DNA of 64,000 nt, taken from NCBI RefSeq assembly GCF_900109515.1, contig NZ_FOBD01000001.1, positions 558,001 through 622,000 on the forward strand, written 5' to 3'. Source of the DNA: Paenibacillus sp. OK003. Lineage in GTDB: Bacteria; Bacillota; Bacilli; Paenibacillales; Paenibacillaceae. Both the position numbers and the translations under genes were made by a program. Of this stretch, positions 55,601 through 64,000 are shown piece after piece; positions within the stretch are counted from its first letter, which is position 1, and each line of letters starts with the position of its first letter. The notes beneath the pieces are model-generated. The model searched no databases. It saw nothing but the letters and a program-made list of their open reading frames with translations, and had not been told where the DNA came from.

Positions 55601-58240
55601 ATGCAGGTTCAAAAGGTCGATCATCACGAATTGTTTGAGCAGATTTATAGTCAAGCACCTATTGGGATTGCACTTGTTGCTCCAACAGGACAGTGGATGA
55701 AAGTGAATCCTGCTTTTTGCAGTATGCTGGGTTATACAGCTCAAGAATTAATCCATCTTCATTACCAGGAGATCACCCATCCCGATGATTTTGCACAGGA
55801 TCTGATGTACGAACGCGAACTGTGTGAGGGTAAATCGAACGAGTACAAATACGAAAAGCGTTATATTCAGAAAAATGGAGATGTTTTATGGATATCACTG
55901 CATATATCAATGGCTAGGAATGAAGTCAGTGGTGAATCTTTGTACTTTATTTGCCACGTTGTAGATATTACGGATCATAAAACAACCGAACAAAAGCTGC
56001 TTCAAACGGAAGAAATGTTCAAACTTATTTCCGATAATGCACAAGAAATCATCTATATTGCGACCATTGACGGGATTTGTCGCTATTGTTCTCCTTCCAT
56101 TTATAATCTGCTTGGTTATACGCCAGAAGAAGTGGTTGGCAATAACAATACTGCCGTGTTCCACCCGCAGGACCTGGATCGTGTCTCACAGATCGATTTG
56201 AGCACAGGTCATATGTTGAATATGCAGGCTCGCCATAAAGATGGGCACAGTCTTTGGTTTGAAACCACCTATAAGGTTATCGGGGAGCCTGGGCAAGAAC
56301 AACAAATCCTGGCCATTGGTCGCGATATATCGGAGAGAAAGAAACATGAGGAAATTAGTGCAGAGGCTGAACGAATAGCCATGATCGGCAGGTGGGAGTG
56401 GAACATGCTGAGTGGCCATGTTTCCATGTCTGATCAGATATACGAGATGTTTGAAATAGATAACAACAAGAAGTATAAGGCCAGCGATATCTTTCCATTC
56501 ATGGAACAGGCAGAGGAGCAGCGGTTGAAGGACTGTATTGAATGGGTGAAAACAGGCCAACCGCTTGATTTTGAATATCGGCATCGAGGGTCAAATGGTA
56601 AAGAAAAGTATCTTCATCTGCGAGGGTTAATTACCTTTGATGAGGATCAACAACCGATACAGTTAAACGGAACTTTGCAGGATATTACAGAGCGTAAACT
56701 CGTTGAATTCAAACTTCAGGAATCGGTGGAACGTTATACTTCACTCAAGAAATATAATCATGATGCCATCATTTCTTTTGATATGAACGGCAATATCATA
56801 AATGCCAACCCGGTAGCTATGAAAATGACGGGATGCCCGGTCGTAGAAATGATCGGAACCAGTATAAGCCGGTTTATCGGAACGTACCATCTCGGATTGA
56901 TTCTCAATAGCCAGTATGAGATGGCTGAAAAAGAAATCAATGCTATTCAGCACGTAAATGGTTCAGAGACAGAAGTTTTGGCAACGCTTGCGCCAATCAT
57001 TATTAATGAGAAAAACGTAGGGTTCTACCTGATTGCCAAGGATATTACGGAACAGAAAAAGCTTCTTGTAGCCAAAGAGACTGCCGAACGAATGAATAAG
57101 GCCAAAAGTGAGTTTTTGGCGATGATGAGCCATGAGATCCGTACACCTATGAACGGCGTGATTGGGATGACGGATTTGCTTCTGGATACGCCTGGTCTTA
57201 GCGGAGAACAAAAGGAATACATTGAAATCATCCAAAAAAGTGGGGATTCGTTGCTTGCGATTATCAATGATATTCTGGACTTTTCCAAAATAGAGTCGGG
57301 TAAAACCGATCTGGTGGATGAGCCCTTTGATCTGAAGGAAATTGTGACTGAGACGGTTAATATCGTAACGCCAATGATTCGGGAGAAACAGTTGGATCTT
57401 CGTTTAAGCCTGGATGACGCCATTCCTGTTCCTTTGTTCGGAGATGCTTACCGTCTAAAACAGGTTCTAACCAACATCATCGGCAATGCTGTGAAGTTCA
57501 CCCCGGAAGGCAGTATTGAAATCGAGGTGAAGGTTACCGGACAAGAATACAATGACGTTCAATTTCAGTTCAAGGTGAAGGATACAGGGATTGGAATTCC
57601 AGTGGAGAAAAGAAAGCATTTATTCGAAGCCTTCTACCAATTGGAGAATTTCATGACACGTAAGCCCCAAAGTACGGGTCTTGGACTGGCCATCAGCAAG
57701 AAGCTTGTAGAGCTTATGCAAGGTGATATTTGGATTGAAGAGTCCGACGATCCGGGTTCTACATTTATGTTTACGGCCTCGTTTAAAGCCAGCAACATGG
57801 AGGAATTCAACAGATACGATTTACAACAGAAAAAGAATAAAACAGATCAACTTCGAATTCTAATTGCCGAGGACAATGAGGTGAACCAGCTTGTTCTGCG
57901 TCGGATGATTGAGAAGAAGGGACATCTTGTCGATTATGTAGTGAATGGAATAGAGGCAGTGGAAGCTGTCAAAAGAAGTGCGTACGATATTGTGTTTATG
58001 GATGTGCACATGCCTCGACTGAATGGATTCGAAGCGACCAGAGCCATTAAGGAATCAATGCGGCCAGAGGCATGCCCTTATATTGTTGCGGTTACTGCGA
58101 ACGCAGTTCGTGGGGATATGGACAAATGTCTGAAGGCTGGAATGGATGCGTATGTAAGCAAACCAATTAAAAGTGAATCCATTATGCAAGTGATGGAGGA
58201 ATTCTACAAAATAAAGAAATATCCCACTACTTACAATTGA
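55601..58240 (+). CDS. Multi-PAS hybrid sensor histidine kinase
   Basis: An 879-residue cytoplasmic hybrid kinase without obvious transmembrane helices. It has four PAS segments (~12-125, ~130-245, ~255-370, ~375-490), each ending in the PAC-like ITDHKT, ISERKK, ITERKL and ITEQKK; the HisKA helix with H511 in MMSHEIRTPMNGVIGM; an ATPase domain (~615-735) with NIIGNAVKFTPEG, KDTGIGIP and STGLGLAI; and a C-terminal receiver (~752-870) with D801 in FMDVHMPRLNG. The phosphoryl output protein is not encoded nearby. AAAGGAGAGC precedes the ATG. Its signal is unknown; PAS chains usually sense redox, light or small ligands. Confidence 0.92.
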   Translation: MQVQKVDHHELFEQIYSQAPIGIALVAPTGQWMKVNPAFCSMLGYTAQELIHLHYQEITHPDDFAQDLMYERELCEGKSNEYKYEKRYIQKNGDVLWISLHISMARNEVSGESLYFICHVVDITDHKTTEQKLLQTEEMFKLISDNAQEIIYIATIDGICRYCSPSIYNLLGYTPEEVVGNNNTAVFHPQDLDRVSQIDLSTGHMLNMQARHKDGHSLWFETTYKVIGEPGQEQQILAIGRDISERKKHEEISAEAERIAMIGRWEWNMLSGHVSMSDQIYEMFEIDNNKKYKASDIFPFMEQAEEQRLKDCIEWVKTGQPLDFEYRHRGSNGKEKYLHLRGLITFDEDQQPIQLNGTLQDITERKLVEFKLQESVERYTSLKKYNHDAIISFDMNGNIINANPVAMKMTGCPVVEMIGTSISRFIGTYHLGLILNSQYEMAEKEINAIQHVNGSETEVLATLAPIIINEKNVGFYLIAKDITEQKKLLVAKETAERMNKAKSEFLAMMSHEIRTPMNGVIGMTDLLLDTPGLSGEQKEYIEIIQKSGDSLLAIINDILDFSKIESGKTDLVDEPFDLKEIVTETVNIVTPMIREKQLDLRLSLDDAIPVPLFGDAYRLKQVLTNIIGNAVKFTPEGSIEIEVKVTGQEYNDVQFQFKVKDTGIGIPVEKRKHLFEAFYQLENFMTRKPQSTGLGLAISKKLVELMQGDIWIEESDDPGSTFMFTASFKASNMEEFNRYDLQQKKNKTDQLRILIAEDNEVNQLVLRRMIEKKGHLVDYVVNGIEAVEAVKRSAYDIVFMDVHMPRLNGFEATRAIKESMRPEACPYIVAVTANAVRGDMDKCLKAGMDAYVSKPIKSESIMQVMEEFYKIKKYPTTYN

Positions 58241-58280
58241 ATTCAACATTCCGTAGGAACGGATTCTTGATTGGCAATGG

Positions 58281-58321
58281 AGCCGCTAACTTATCCATGG
58301 ATAAGTTAACGGCTTTTTTGC
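58281..58321. terminator. Bidirectional terminator
   Basis: GCCGCTAACTTATCC and GGATAAGTTAACGGC pair around an AT loop, followed by TTTTTT. It separates the hybrid kinase from the convergent SgrR-like gene. Confidence 0.9.
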
Positions 58322-58348
58322 TATTGTCCCATTCCGGGAATGACTAAA

Positions 58349-60115
58349 TTACTGATTTTTGATCCATAGTTTGGAGATATCCATAAACCCAAACTCAGCG
58401 GTATGAAGGCCAAAGAGACTTTGATTAAGCAGGGCTTTTTTGTTCATGTGGCAGCCATACAATATCCAGCAGTGATCGCGAAGCAAATCCTCGGCTTCAT
58501 TGAGCATCGCAGACCTTTGCTCTTCATTCTGCTGAAGGAAATTCTCCATCTTTCGATAAAATATGGACTGTAAATCGGGTGATAAACAAATATGAAAATA
58601 GTTACGTTTGTTGATGAAAAAATTAATCATGCCAAATTGCCAGTCATCTTCCAAAACTTCTTCTGCGATAATCAAGTCGGCTTCGCTTGTTTCTCTCACA
58701 TTGGGAAATTCAACGAAGGGTTGCAACTCAATACATAAACCGATGCTGGCTCCGCGTTGTTTAAGCCATTCTGCTTCTTTTTGATCTTTAGCTACAGTAT
58801 AAGCAAGTATGATCTTTTCTCCCTGGTATCCGCTGCTGTACAGGAGCTCACGGGCATCCTCAAGTGAAGACTCGCGCCAAGCATGCTCTGCGCTTTTCCA
58901 GGGAAGAAAGCTGTTTGCCGGTGTAATTCGATTGCTGCCAAGTTCCCTCACCACAGCGACTGGATCGAAAACAATGCGCATGGCTTGCCGAAATTCCAGT
59001 TGATGGTGAATACCGGCTTTACGAAAATTAATCAGCATATATCGGCATCCTGTTGCTGGATAATCAACACTGTTGCTCCCCGTATCGTCTGTAGCCAATT
59101 TCAGTCGGTCTGTTCCTGGTAACTCATAATGACGTTCATAAGGACCCAGATTGGGCACAAACCAGATATCTACTCGATCCAGATGAGGACGGATTCCATA
59201 ATAGGCATCGAATGCGCTAATGACCAGCACCGTTTCATTTATCTCATTGATCCGAAAAGGTCCGGTACCGATCAATTGCTGGGAGACATCGACATCATAG
59301 GGGAGAATCGTCATTGAGACACAACTAAGCAAGTTCAGGAAGAAGCGATTAGGCCGACTTAGATAAAAACGAATGCAGTAATCCCCGACAACTTCGGTAC
59401 GCTCAATATCCCGGTACAGCCAAATGAATGGACTGTCTACAGTACGCAAGCGCTCTAATGTAGCTTGCACATCCCGGGATGTCATGACCCGACCATGGTG
59501 GAATCGCACACCTTTGTGCAGATAGAAAATCCAAACTCTTTGATCCTCGTTGTACTCCCACATATGCGCCAGATCCGGCAGGAAGGTTCCTGTTTTGGCG
59601 TCATAGGTGATTAGCGTGCTGCATACCTGCCCAAGCAGATAGGTTTCAAAAGCAGTATATACAAAAGCAGGGTCCAGGCCTGCCAATCTTCGTGACCTCA
59701 CCATGCGAAGCACGTCCTGACCGGAAGAGCTCTCGGCATGACTGTGGAATCCCATCTGCTTATTCAACGAATTCAGCAGCCGCTCCCGGAGAGCGTCGTT
59801 CTTCTCTGTGCTGCCGATCAACTCGATCGCTTCCTTCATTTTGCCTCTGCCCATGAGCTCCAAAAAACTCTCCTCGAGCGCCTCATTCACACTGCGCAGC
59901 AATGTCATCTCAGAATGATGACCCCGGCCACGCCCGGGCTGCCAGTGTATAAAGCCTTGTTCCTCCAGCTTGCGCAGAATAAACTTCACGTTGCGTGGAG
60001 TACAGCATAGGGCAGCAGAAAGGCTCTCGATCGTTACCGGAACTGCTTCATGAAATTGAAGAGAGAGTTCTTTTGCTGTGGCAAGACGCAGATAATGAGT
60101 TGTTGCTGTATCCAT
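58349..60115 (-). CDS. SgrR-like regulator with solute-binding domain
   Basis: A 588-residue regulator. Residues ~1-110 are a winged-helix domain of the SgrR type (VPVTIESLSAALCCTPRNVKFILRKLEEQGFIHWQPGRGRG); residues ~150-480 resemble a family-5 oligopeptide/solute-binding protein (LTYD-like LITYDAKTGTFLPDLAHMWEY, GVRFHHGRVMTSRDV, LIGTGPFRI). No signal peptide exists, so the binding domain senses a ligand in the cytoplasm. It is divergent from an MFS transporter, which it probably controls, as in other SgrR-MFS pairs in Firmicutes. The shared promoter region is 60116-60262. Confidence 0.88.
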   Translation of the reverse strand: MDTATTHYLRLATAKELSLQFHEAVPVTIESLSAALCCTPRNVKFILRKLEEQGFIHWQPGRGRGHHSEMTLLRSVNEALEESFLELMGRGKMKEAIELIGSTEKNDALRERLLNSLNKQMGFHSHAESSSGQDVLRMVRSRRLAGLDPAFVYTAFETYLLGQVCSTLITYDAKTGTFLPDLAHMWEYNEDQRVWIFYLHKGVRFHHGRVMTSRDVQATLERLRTVDSPFIWLYRDIERTEVVGDYCIRFYLSRPNRFFLNLLSCVSMTILPYDVDVSQQLIGTGPFRINEINETVLVISAFDAYYGIRPHLDRVDIWFVPNLGPYERHYELPGTDRLKLATDDTGSNSVDYPATGCRYMLINFRKAGIHHQLEFRQAMRIVFDPVAVVRELGSNRITPANSFLPWKSAEHAWRESSLEDARELLYSSGYQGEKIILAYTVAKDQKEAEWLKQRGASIGLCIELQPFVEFPNVRETSEADLIIAEEVLEDDWQFGMINFFINKRNYFHICLSPDLQSIFYRKMENFLQQNEEQRSAMLNEAEDLLRDHCWILYGCHMNKKALLNQSLFGLHTAEFGFMDISKLWIKNQ

Positions 60116-60262
60116 ATGAAGTGCTCCTTCTTAAAGGGTGAAATGTGCTCAAATTTTCTTACACTTTTATTTCCCCCTTTGATCCATACAATTATACATA
60201 AAGGGATAGGGCAAAGGTAGCCCATCTGAGACAAAAACATCTAGAACAGGAGAACCATACGC

Positions 60263-61483
60263 ATGAAGCAGCATTTACGTCAAATTCACCCTTTAGCCTG
60301 GACAATCATTGTTGGAACGATGTTTGGACGTCTGGTGACGTCCATGAGCATCCCGTTTTTATCTATTTATCTAACTCAGGTACTGGGAGCTACACCCACA
60401 CAGACTGGAATTACCGTCGCGGTCAGTTCTCTGGCGGGGGTCATGGTCAGCTTTTATGGAGGTTATATTTCCGATCGAATTGGCCGCAAAGTGGTCATGA
60501 TGGTCTCCGTATTTGGCTGGGCCTGTGTTTTCTTCATCTTTTCAGCAGCTGAGCATCTGTGGGTATTTTTTGTAGCCAATACGTTAAACGGTTTATGCCG
60601 CGCCGTGTTTGAGCCCACGTCACGTGCACTTCTATCCGATATTACTCCACCGCAAAATAAACTGCTTGTCTTCAACCTCAGATATGCCGCCATTAATCTG
60701 GGGGTTGTGTTTGGACCAATTATTGGTCTTCAGCTTGGATCAGCGGAGTCTACGTTTCCGTTTATGATCTCCGGGTTGGTATATATCGTTTACGGCTTGG
60801 TTTTGTTCCTGCAATTTCGATTGCAGCGCGCAAATCTGCCGGAACATGTTCAGGTTACTGCACCTCGTTTACGAGATGCACTCGCTACTACTGGACGCGA
60901 CCGTGTATTTTTGCCAGTACTTATCGGGACTACGTTTTGTGTACTCGGGTATGGGCACTTTAGCTCGACCCTGGCTCAGTATGTGGCCCAGAATCCACTT
61001 TTTGAACATGGAAGTCAAGTGTTTTCCTATATGCTTTCACTCAATGCGTTGACTGTGCTTGTAATTCAATTCCCGATTGTGCGGGTGGCCAGCAAATTCC
61101 CGCCGGTTGTGCCCCTCATTCTAGGAAACTTGCTAGTCGCTACAAGTCTGTTCCTGTTTGGCATAGCCGAAGGCGTTATGCTGCTGATTCTCAGTGTCAT
61201 TCTGTTCACCATTGGGGAAGTGCTCATGTTCACCATGATGGATGTGCTGATTGATCGTATTGCCAAACCCGAATGGAAAGGGACGTACTTTGGCACAATT
61301 GGATTCAATAACTTAGGCAGCGTCATGGCACCGATTCTTGGAGGGCTCGTGTTAACCCAATTTGGGACGGGGAATGGCCTGTTCGTTTTTGTACCGTTGG
61401 CACTGACCACTGCGCTGGGCCTGCCTTTTCTTATCGTAGCGCATAAACGCCTTGTCATTAGGGAGAGGGAGGTTGAGGTTTAA
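60263..61483 (+). CDS. MFS transporter (12 helices)
   Basis: A 406-residue major-facilitator protein with about 12 helices. GGYISDRIGRKVVMM is the loop 2-3 motif and FNLRYAAINLGVVFGPIIGLQLG is helix 5 with the antiporter-like pattern. The group resembles multidrug or sugar-efflux exporters; the substrate is unknown. It is divergent from the SgrR-like gene, which suggests efflux of a metabolite sensed by it. The start ATG is preceded by AACAGGAGAA. No terminator is obvious after the stop. Confidence 0.88.
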   Translation: MKQHLRQIHPLAWTIIVGTMFGRLVTSMSIPFLSIYLTQVLGATPTQTGITVAVSSLAGVMVSFYGGYISDRIGRKVVMMVSVFGWACVFFIFSAAEHLWVFFVANTLNGLCRAVFEPTSRALLSDITPPQNKLLVFNLRYAAINLGVVFGPIIGLQLGSAESTFPFMISGLVYIVYGLVLFLQFRLQRANLPEHVQVTAPRLRDALATTGRDRVFLPVLIGTTFCVLGYGHFSSTLAQYVAQNPLFEHGSQVFSYMLSLNALTVLVIQFPIVRVASKFPPVVPLILGNLLVATSLFLFGIAEGVMLLILSVILFTIGEVLMFTMMDVLIDRIAKPEWKGTYFGTIGFNNLGSVMAPILGGLVLTQFGTGNGLFVFVPLALTTALGLPFLIVAHKRLVIREREVEV

Positions 61484-61577
61484 TCTAAGAGAAATTCCCT
61501 ATTGGGTTATGAGCGTTGAAATCACAGCATATAATGTTCAGTGATATGAAGGAAATAACAATTGAGTTAATATTATC

Positions 61578-61872
61578 TTGACGGATTACGGTGAAGCGAA
61601 TACAATAAACAACAAATATGTGTGACGGGTGGTTAAGATGAACATGTTCCAGACAGGGCGAATTCTAAATCGATAACTGAATACGCATGAGCAAGTGACT
61701 TAACCAATGTTTTTGGTGTTGGCGTTTGGACAGTCATGTTTGTGCACCCCTGTCGTGGACGCTCATCATTATTGCGTGCAGAGGAGAAATCCGGAAACGC
61801 TTTTTATTTCATATGGTTCTCTTATTGTTACAAGCTGTAGATGAACATTAGTTCATTTATGGCTTTTTTGCA
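61578..61872 (+). ncRNA. Candidate untranslated leader or small RNA: promoter to terminator
   Basis: TTGACG (61578-61583), 17 bases, then TACAAT (61601-61606) form a near-consensus promoter. About 230 bases later GATGAACATTAGTTCATT and a T-run (61845-61871) make a terminator-like hairpin. Between them no frame longer than 12 codons has a ribosome site (61638, MNMFQTGRILNR), but GGTTAAG (61631-61637) and CTTAACC (61699-61705) can pair across 60 bases. It ends about 95 bases before the sulfotransferase gene. It may be an attenuator leader or a separate RNA; I recognise no known riboswitch class. Confidence 0.45.
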
Positions 61873-61966
61873 TGCATTTCCACTCAATTTGTTGCACATG
61901 GAAGGGAGATTTTGCAGTGCTTTTTGGTATGAAACTACCCTTAAGGGGAGAAAGAGAGGCAGCGAT

Positions 61967-62698
61967 ATGAAACAACCTACTCAAAGTTATACCATTTGGT
62001 TTTCCCAACGAACCGGCAGTACTCTGTTGGGTGAAGCATTAAGTTCTACGGGTGTCGCAGGATATCCGAGCGAGTGGCTGCATTATCAGCATAAGAGCCC
62101 AGACACATTAAAGCATGAAGATCTGGAGCAGATTTGGGATCAGGGAACAACCTCGAACGGAGTATTCGGAATCAAAATTAATTTTGAACAACGATGGATT
62201 GATGCATTCCGCAGTCTCTATAGTCTGCCAACAGCGTTATCGCGGGCTGAGGTATGGAGTAGGGGCTTCCCTAATTGCACCAAGCATATCTACATGACGC
62301 GTCGCAACAAAGTCAGATTGGCTGTGTCATGGTGGAGAGCCATTGTCTCGGGTGAATGGCACCGCAAGCATGGGGACAGTCCTCAGTTACAAGATATTGC
62401 AGACCAATATAATTTTGATGCGATTAAACATCTGCTTGTGGAGAGTAATATGTGCGAAGCAGCAATTGAAGATTTCTTGTCCGAATCAGGCATTGTGCCG
62501 CTGACGATTGTTTATGAGGATTTTATAGCAGATTACGAGGGGACCGTCATGAAAGTGCTAGCGTTTTTGGATGTTCAATCAGACGGCGTTAAGGTATCGG
62601 CCCCTTCCTTTGACCCGATTGCAGATGAGATCTCTGAACAATGGGTACAACGATTTAGGGAAGAAAGCCAGAGAGGATGGGAGAATGTAAGATGGTAA
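61967..62698 (+). CDS. Stf0-type sulfotransferase family protein
   Basis: A 243-residue cytoplasmic protein of the Stf0 family, whose mycobacterial member sulfates trehalose using PAPS. The 5'-phosphosulfate loop is FSQRTGSTLLGEALSSTGVA at residues ~9-28; YPSEWLHY and FGIKINFEQR follow, and the 3'-phosphate region is likely IYMTRRNKVRLAVSWWRA. The end NVRW is typical. The acceptor is unknown; in this setting a sugar or glycolipid is possible. Start: ATG 61967 follows GAGAGG; the open frame from 61841 begins within the terminator hairpin. It precedes an ABC exporter gene by 137 bases. Confidence 0.85.
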   Translation: MKQPTQSYTIWFSQRTGSTLLGEALSSTGVAGYPSEWLHYQHKSPDTLKHEDLEQIWDQGTTSNGVFGIKINFEQRWIDAFRSLYSLPTALSRAEVWSRGFPNCTKHIYMTRRNKVRLAVSWWRAIVSGEWHRKHGDSPQLQDIADQYNFDAIKHLLVESNMCEAAIEDFLSESGIVPLTIVYEDFIADYEGTVMKVLAFLDVQSDGVKVSAPSFDPIADEISEQWVQRFREESQRGWENVRW

Positions 62699-62835
62699 AC
62701 AGACATGGCAAGATTTATCCACGGGTTGGAAATGTTGCATTTATTGTTATTATGTATGATTCATCTTAGTGAGGGACCAAAATGCTTTGAATCACAAGAA
62801 TGAAATAGAAATGTTATACGAAGGGGTGAGGGGCT

Positions 62836-64000
62836 ATGCCCAAAACAGAGAAACGCTCCATGTCCTGGCTGCTGCAATATCTAAAACCCGTCAAAGGCCG
62901 ATTGGCCTTGCTTATGGTGATGTTGCTGACGTCAACGGGATTGCAGCTCCTGAATCCACAAATTATCAAACGATTTATTGATACGGCCGCAAGTGGGGGA
63001 GTTCTTTCTAGCCTGTTCCAGCTTGCCGGATTGTTTCTGGTTGTTGCCGTCGTCAATCAATTGATTACAGTAGCCGTTAGTTATCTGGGTAATGATGTGG
63101 CCTGGCGGGCAACGAACCGATTACGGGGAGATCTCCTGAAGCATTGTCTGCGTCTGGATATGCGGTTTCATAATGTGAAGACGCCGGGAGAGATGATCGA
63201 ACGGGTGGATGGTGATGTGACGAGTATCTCCAACTTCTTCGCGATGTTCATTGTACAGGTGGTTGGAAGCTTTGTCTTGCTTGCCGGAATCCTCGGATTT
63301 ATGTTCAGCGTAAACGTACCGATTGCGATCGTCATGACGGTGTTTACATTGTTATCGATTCTGTTTATGGTGTTCATTCGGAATCTGGGAGTAAACTCTT
63401 CCAAAAATGAGCGGGAAGCGAGTGCATCCTTATTTGGATTAATTGAAGAGCGTATTGCGGGAATTGAAGATGTTCAAGCAAACGGGCATGTCCCGTATGT
63501 GATGAATCGTTTTTATCGTACGATGCGTGTTGTATTTCAAAAGGGAAGGAAAGCCTGGCTGCTTCGGGTTATTCCCTGGAATACGACGGTCATTCTGTTC
63601 GCCCTTGCGGTCACGGCAGTACTTCTGCTCGGTGTTCATTACTACATGCAAGGCATTATCAGCATAGGAACCCTGTTTCTGATATATCAATATACACAGA
63701 TGCTTAATGATCCGATTGAGATGTTGGGCGATCAGGTTCAAGAGTTTCAGAAGGCTAAATCAGGTATGCTTCGTTCGAGAGAACTGTTGTCTTTGCGCAG
63801 TGAGATCGAAAACGGACAAGAGGATCAGCTGCCAAAAGGGCCGCTTGGTCTGGAATTCAAGCAGGTGAACTTCAGTTATAACGAGGATAAACCTGTATTG
63901 CAGAATATTAACTTTGCCATTAAACCTGGCGAACGGCTGGGCATCATCGGTCGTACTGGTAGCGGAAAATCAAGTCTCAGTCGGGTACTTCTGCGCTTGT
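62836..64000 (+). CDS. ABC exporter, permease-ATPase half-transporter (3' end outside)
   Basis: The first 388 residues of a type IV ABC exporter half-transporter that continues beyond the window. Six transmembrane helices are expected in ~15-310 (KGRLALLMVMLLTSTGLQLL; VVGSFVLLAGILGFMFSV), with the coupling segment FHNVKTPGEMIERVDGDVTS. The ATPase domain begins near 335 with LEFKQVNFSYNEDKPVLQNI and reaches Walker A GRTGSGKSS just before the cut. Start ATG 62836 follows GGGGTGAGGGG. Firmicute exporters of this type are often encoded in pairs, so a partner gene may follow. The frame has no stop in the window. Confidence 0.9.
   Translation, partial: MPKTEKRSMSWLLQYLKPVKGRLALLMVMLLTSTGLQLLNPQIIKRFIDTAASGGVLSSLFQLAGLFLVVAVVNQLITVAVSYLGNDVAWRATNRLRGDLLKHCLRLDMRFHNVKTPGEMIERVDGDVTSISNFFAMFIVQVVGSFVLLAGILGFMFSVNVPIAIVMTVFTLLSILFMVFIRNLGVNSSKNEREASASLFGLIEERIAGIEDVQANGHVPYVMNRFYRTMRVVFQKGRKAWLLRVIPWNTTVILFALAVTAVLLLGVHYYMQGIISIGTLFLIYQYTQMLNDPIEMLGDQVQEFQKAKSGMLRSRELLSLRSEIENGQEDQLPKGPLGLEFKQVNFSYNEDKPVLQNINFAIKPGERLGIIGRTGSGKSSLSRVLLRL

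Noticed and set aside
61638..61676. 12-codon frame MNMFQTGRILNR
   Set aside because: Too short and without a convincing ribosome site; kept only as part of the candidate leader RNA.

Overview
The window looks like a chromosomal segment of a Paenibacillus-type bacterium. The evidence is moderate GC content, strong AGGAGG-type ribosome binding sites, frequent TTG and GTG starts, secreted GH5 glycanases, T-box leaders, LicT-type antitermination and CcpA (cre) sites. No rRNA, tRNA, phage, transposase or CRISPR array was seen. Both ends cut genes: a TreR-like regulator at the left and an ABC exporter at the right.

Layout. 1-7.2 kb: treR end, secreted GH5 mannanase with a cre inside its promoter, L-rhamnose genes (aldolase/dehydrogenase fusion and isomerase), RNase J. 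7.2-8.6 kb: DAHP synthase/chorismate mutase behind a T-box. 8.8-13.5 kb: sucrose locus (LacI repressor, sucrose-6-phosphate hydrolase, PTS EIIBCA) with two palindromic operators 90 bp apart. 13.5-17.9 kb: two unrecognised proteins, a secreted GH5/CBM46 glucanase, a lactonase-like amidohydrolase. 17.9-23 kb: beta-glucoside regulon (6-phospho-beta-glucosidase, LicT, PTS EIIBCA) with three antiterminator/terminator leaders; a 222-bp repeat sits in the first leader. 23-26.4 kb: BioY and an ECF energising module, divergent across a BirA-type operator; the second ATPase is fused to EcfT. 26.4-28.9 kb: small acidic protein, a nested-palindrome repeat, two acetyltransferases and a VOC protein. 28.9-36 kb: two-component system divergent from a polyprenol-linked glycosylation operon (GT39, GT2, GtrA, GalU). 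36-43.4 kb: methyltransferase, asd behind a lysine-type T-box, a D-glucosaminate-like catabolic operon (amidohydrolase, DgaE, DgaF, KdgK), SGNH hydrolase. 43.5-52.8 kb: small membrane protein, bile-acid/sodium symporter family protein, lipoprotein, a MarR/UvrA-like/MFS resistance cassette, an SDR, a second copy of the nested-palindrome repeat, a small zinc-ribbon protein, TauE. 53-58.3 kb: a 794-residue double isoprenoid-synthase protein and a multi-PAS hybrid kinase. 58.3-64 kb: SgrR-like regulator divergent from an MFS transporter, a candidate untranslated leader RNA, a Stf0-type sulfotransferase and the start of an ABC exporter.

The theme is plant-carbohydrate use: secreted glycanases produce oligosaccharides, PTS systems import sugars, and CcpA, LacI, LicT and probably DeoR-type control is visible in the DNA. 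The observations most worth following are the double isoprenoid-synthase protein, the repeat family with four alternating-orientation units, the repeat inside the LicT-controlled leader, the EcfA-EcfT fusion next to bioY, and the promoter-to-terminator segment before the sulfotransferase gene.
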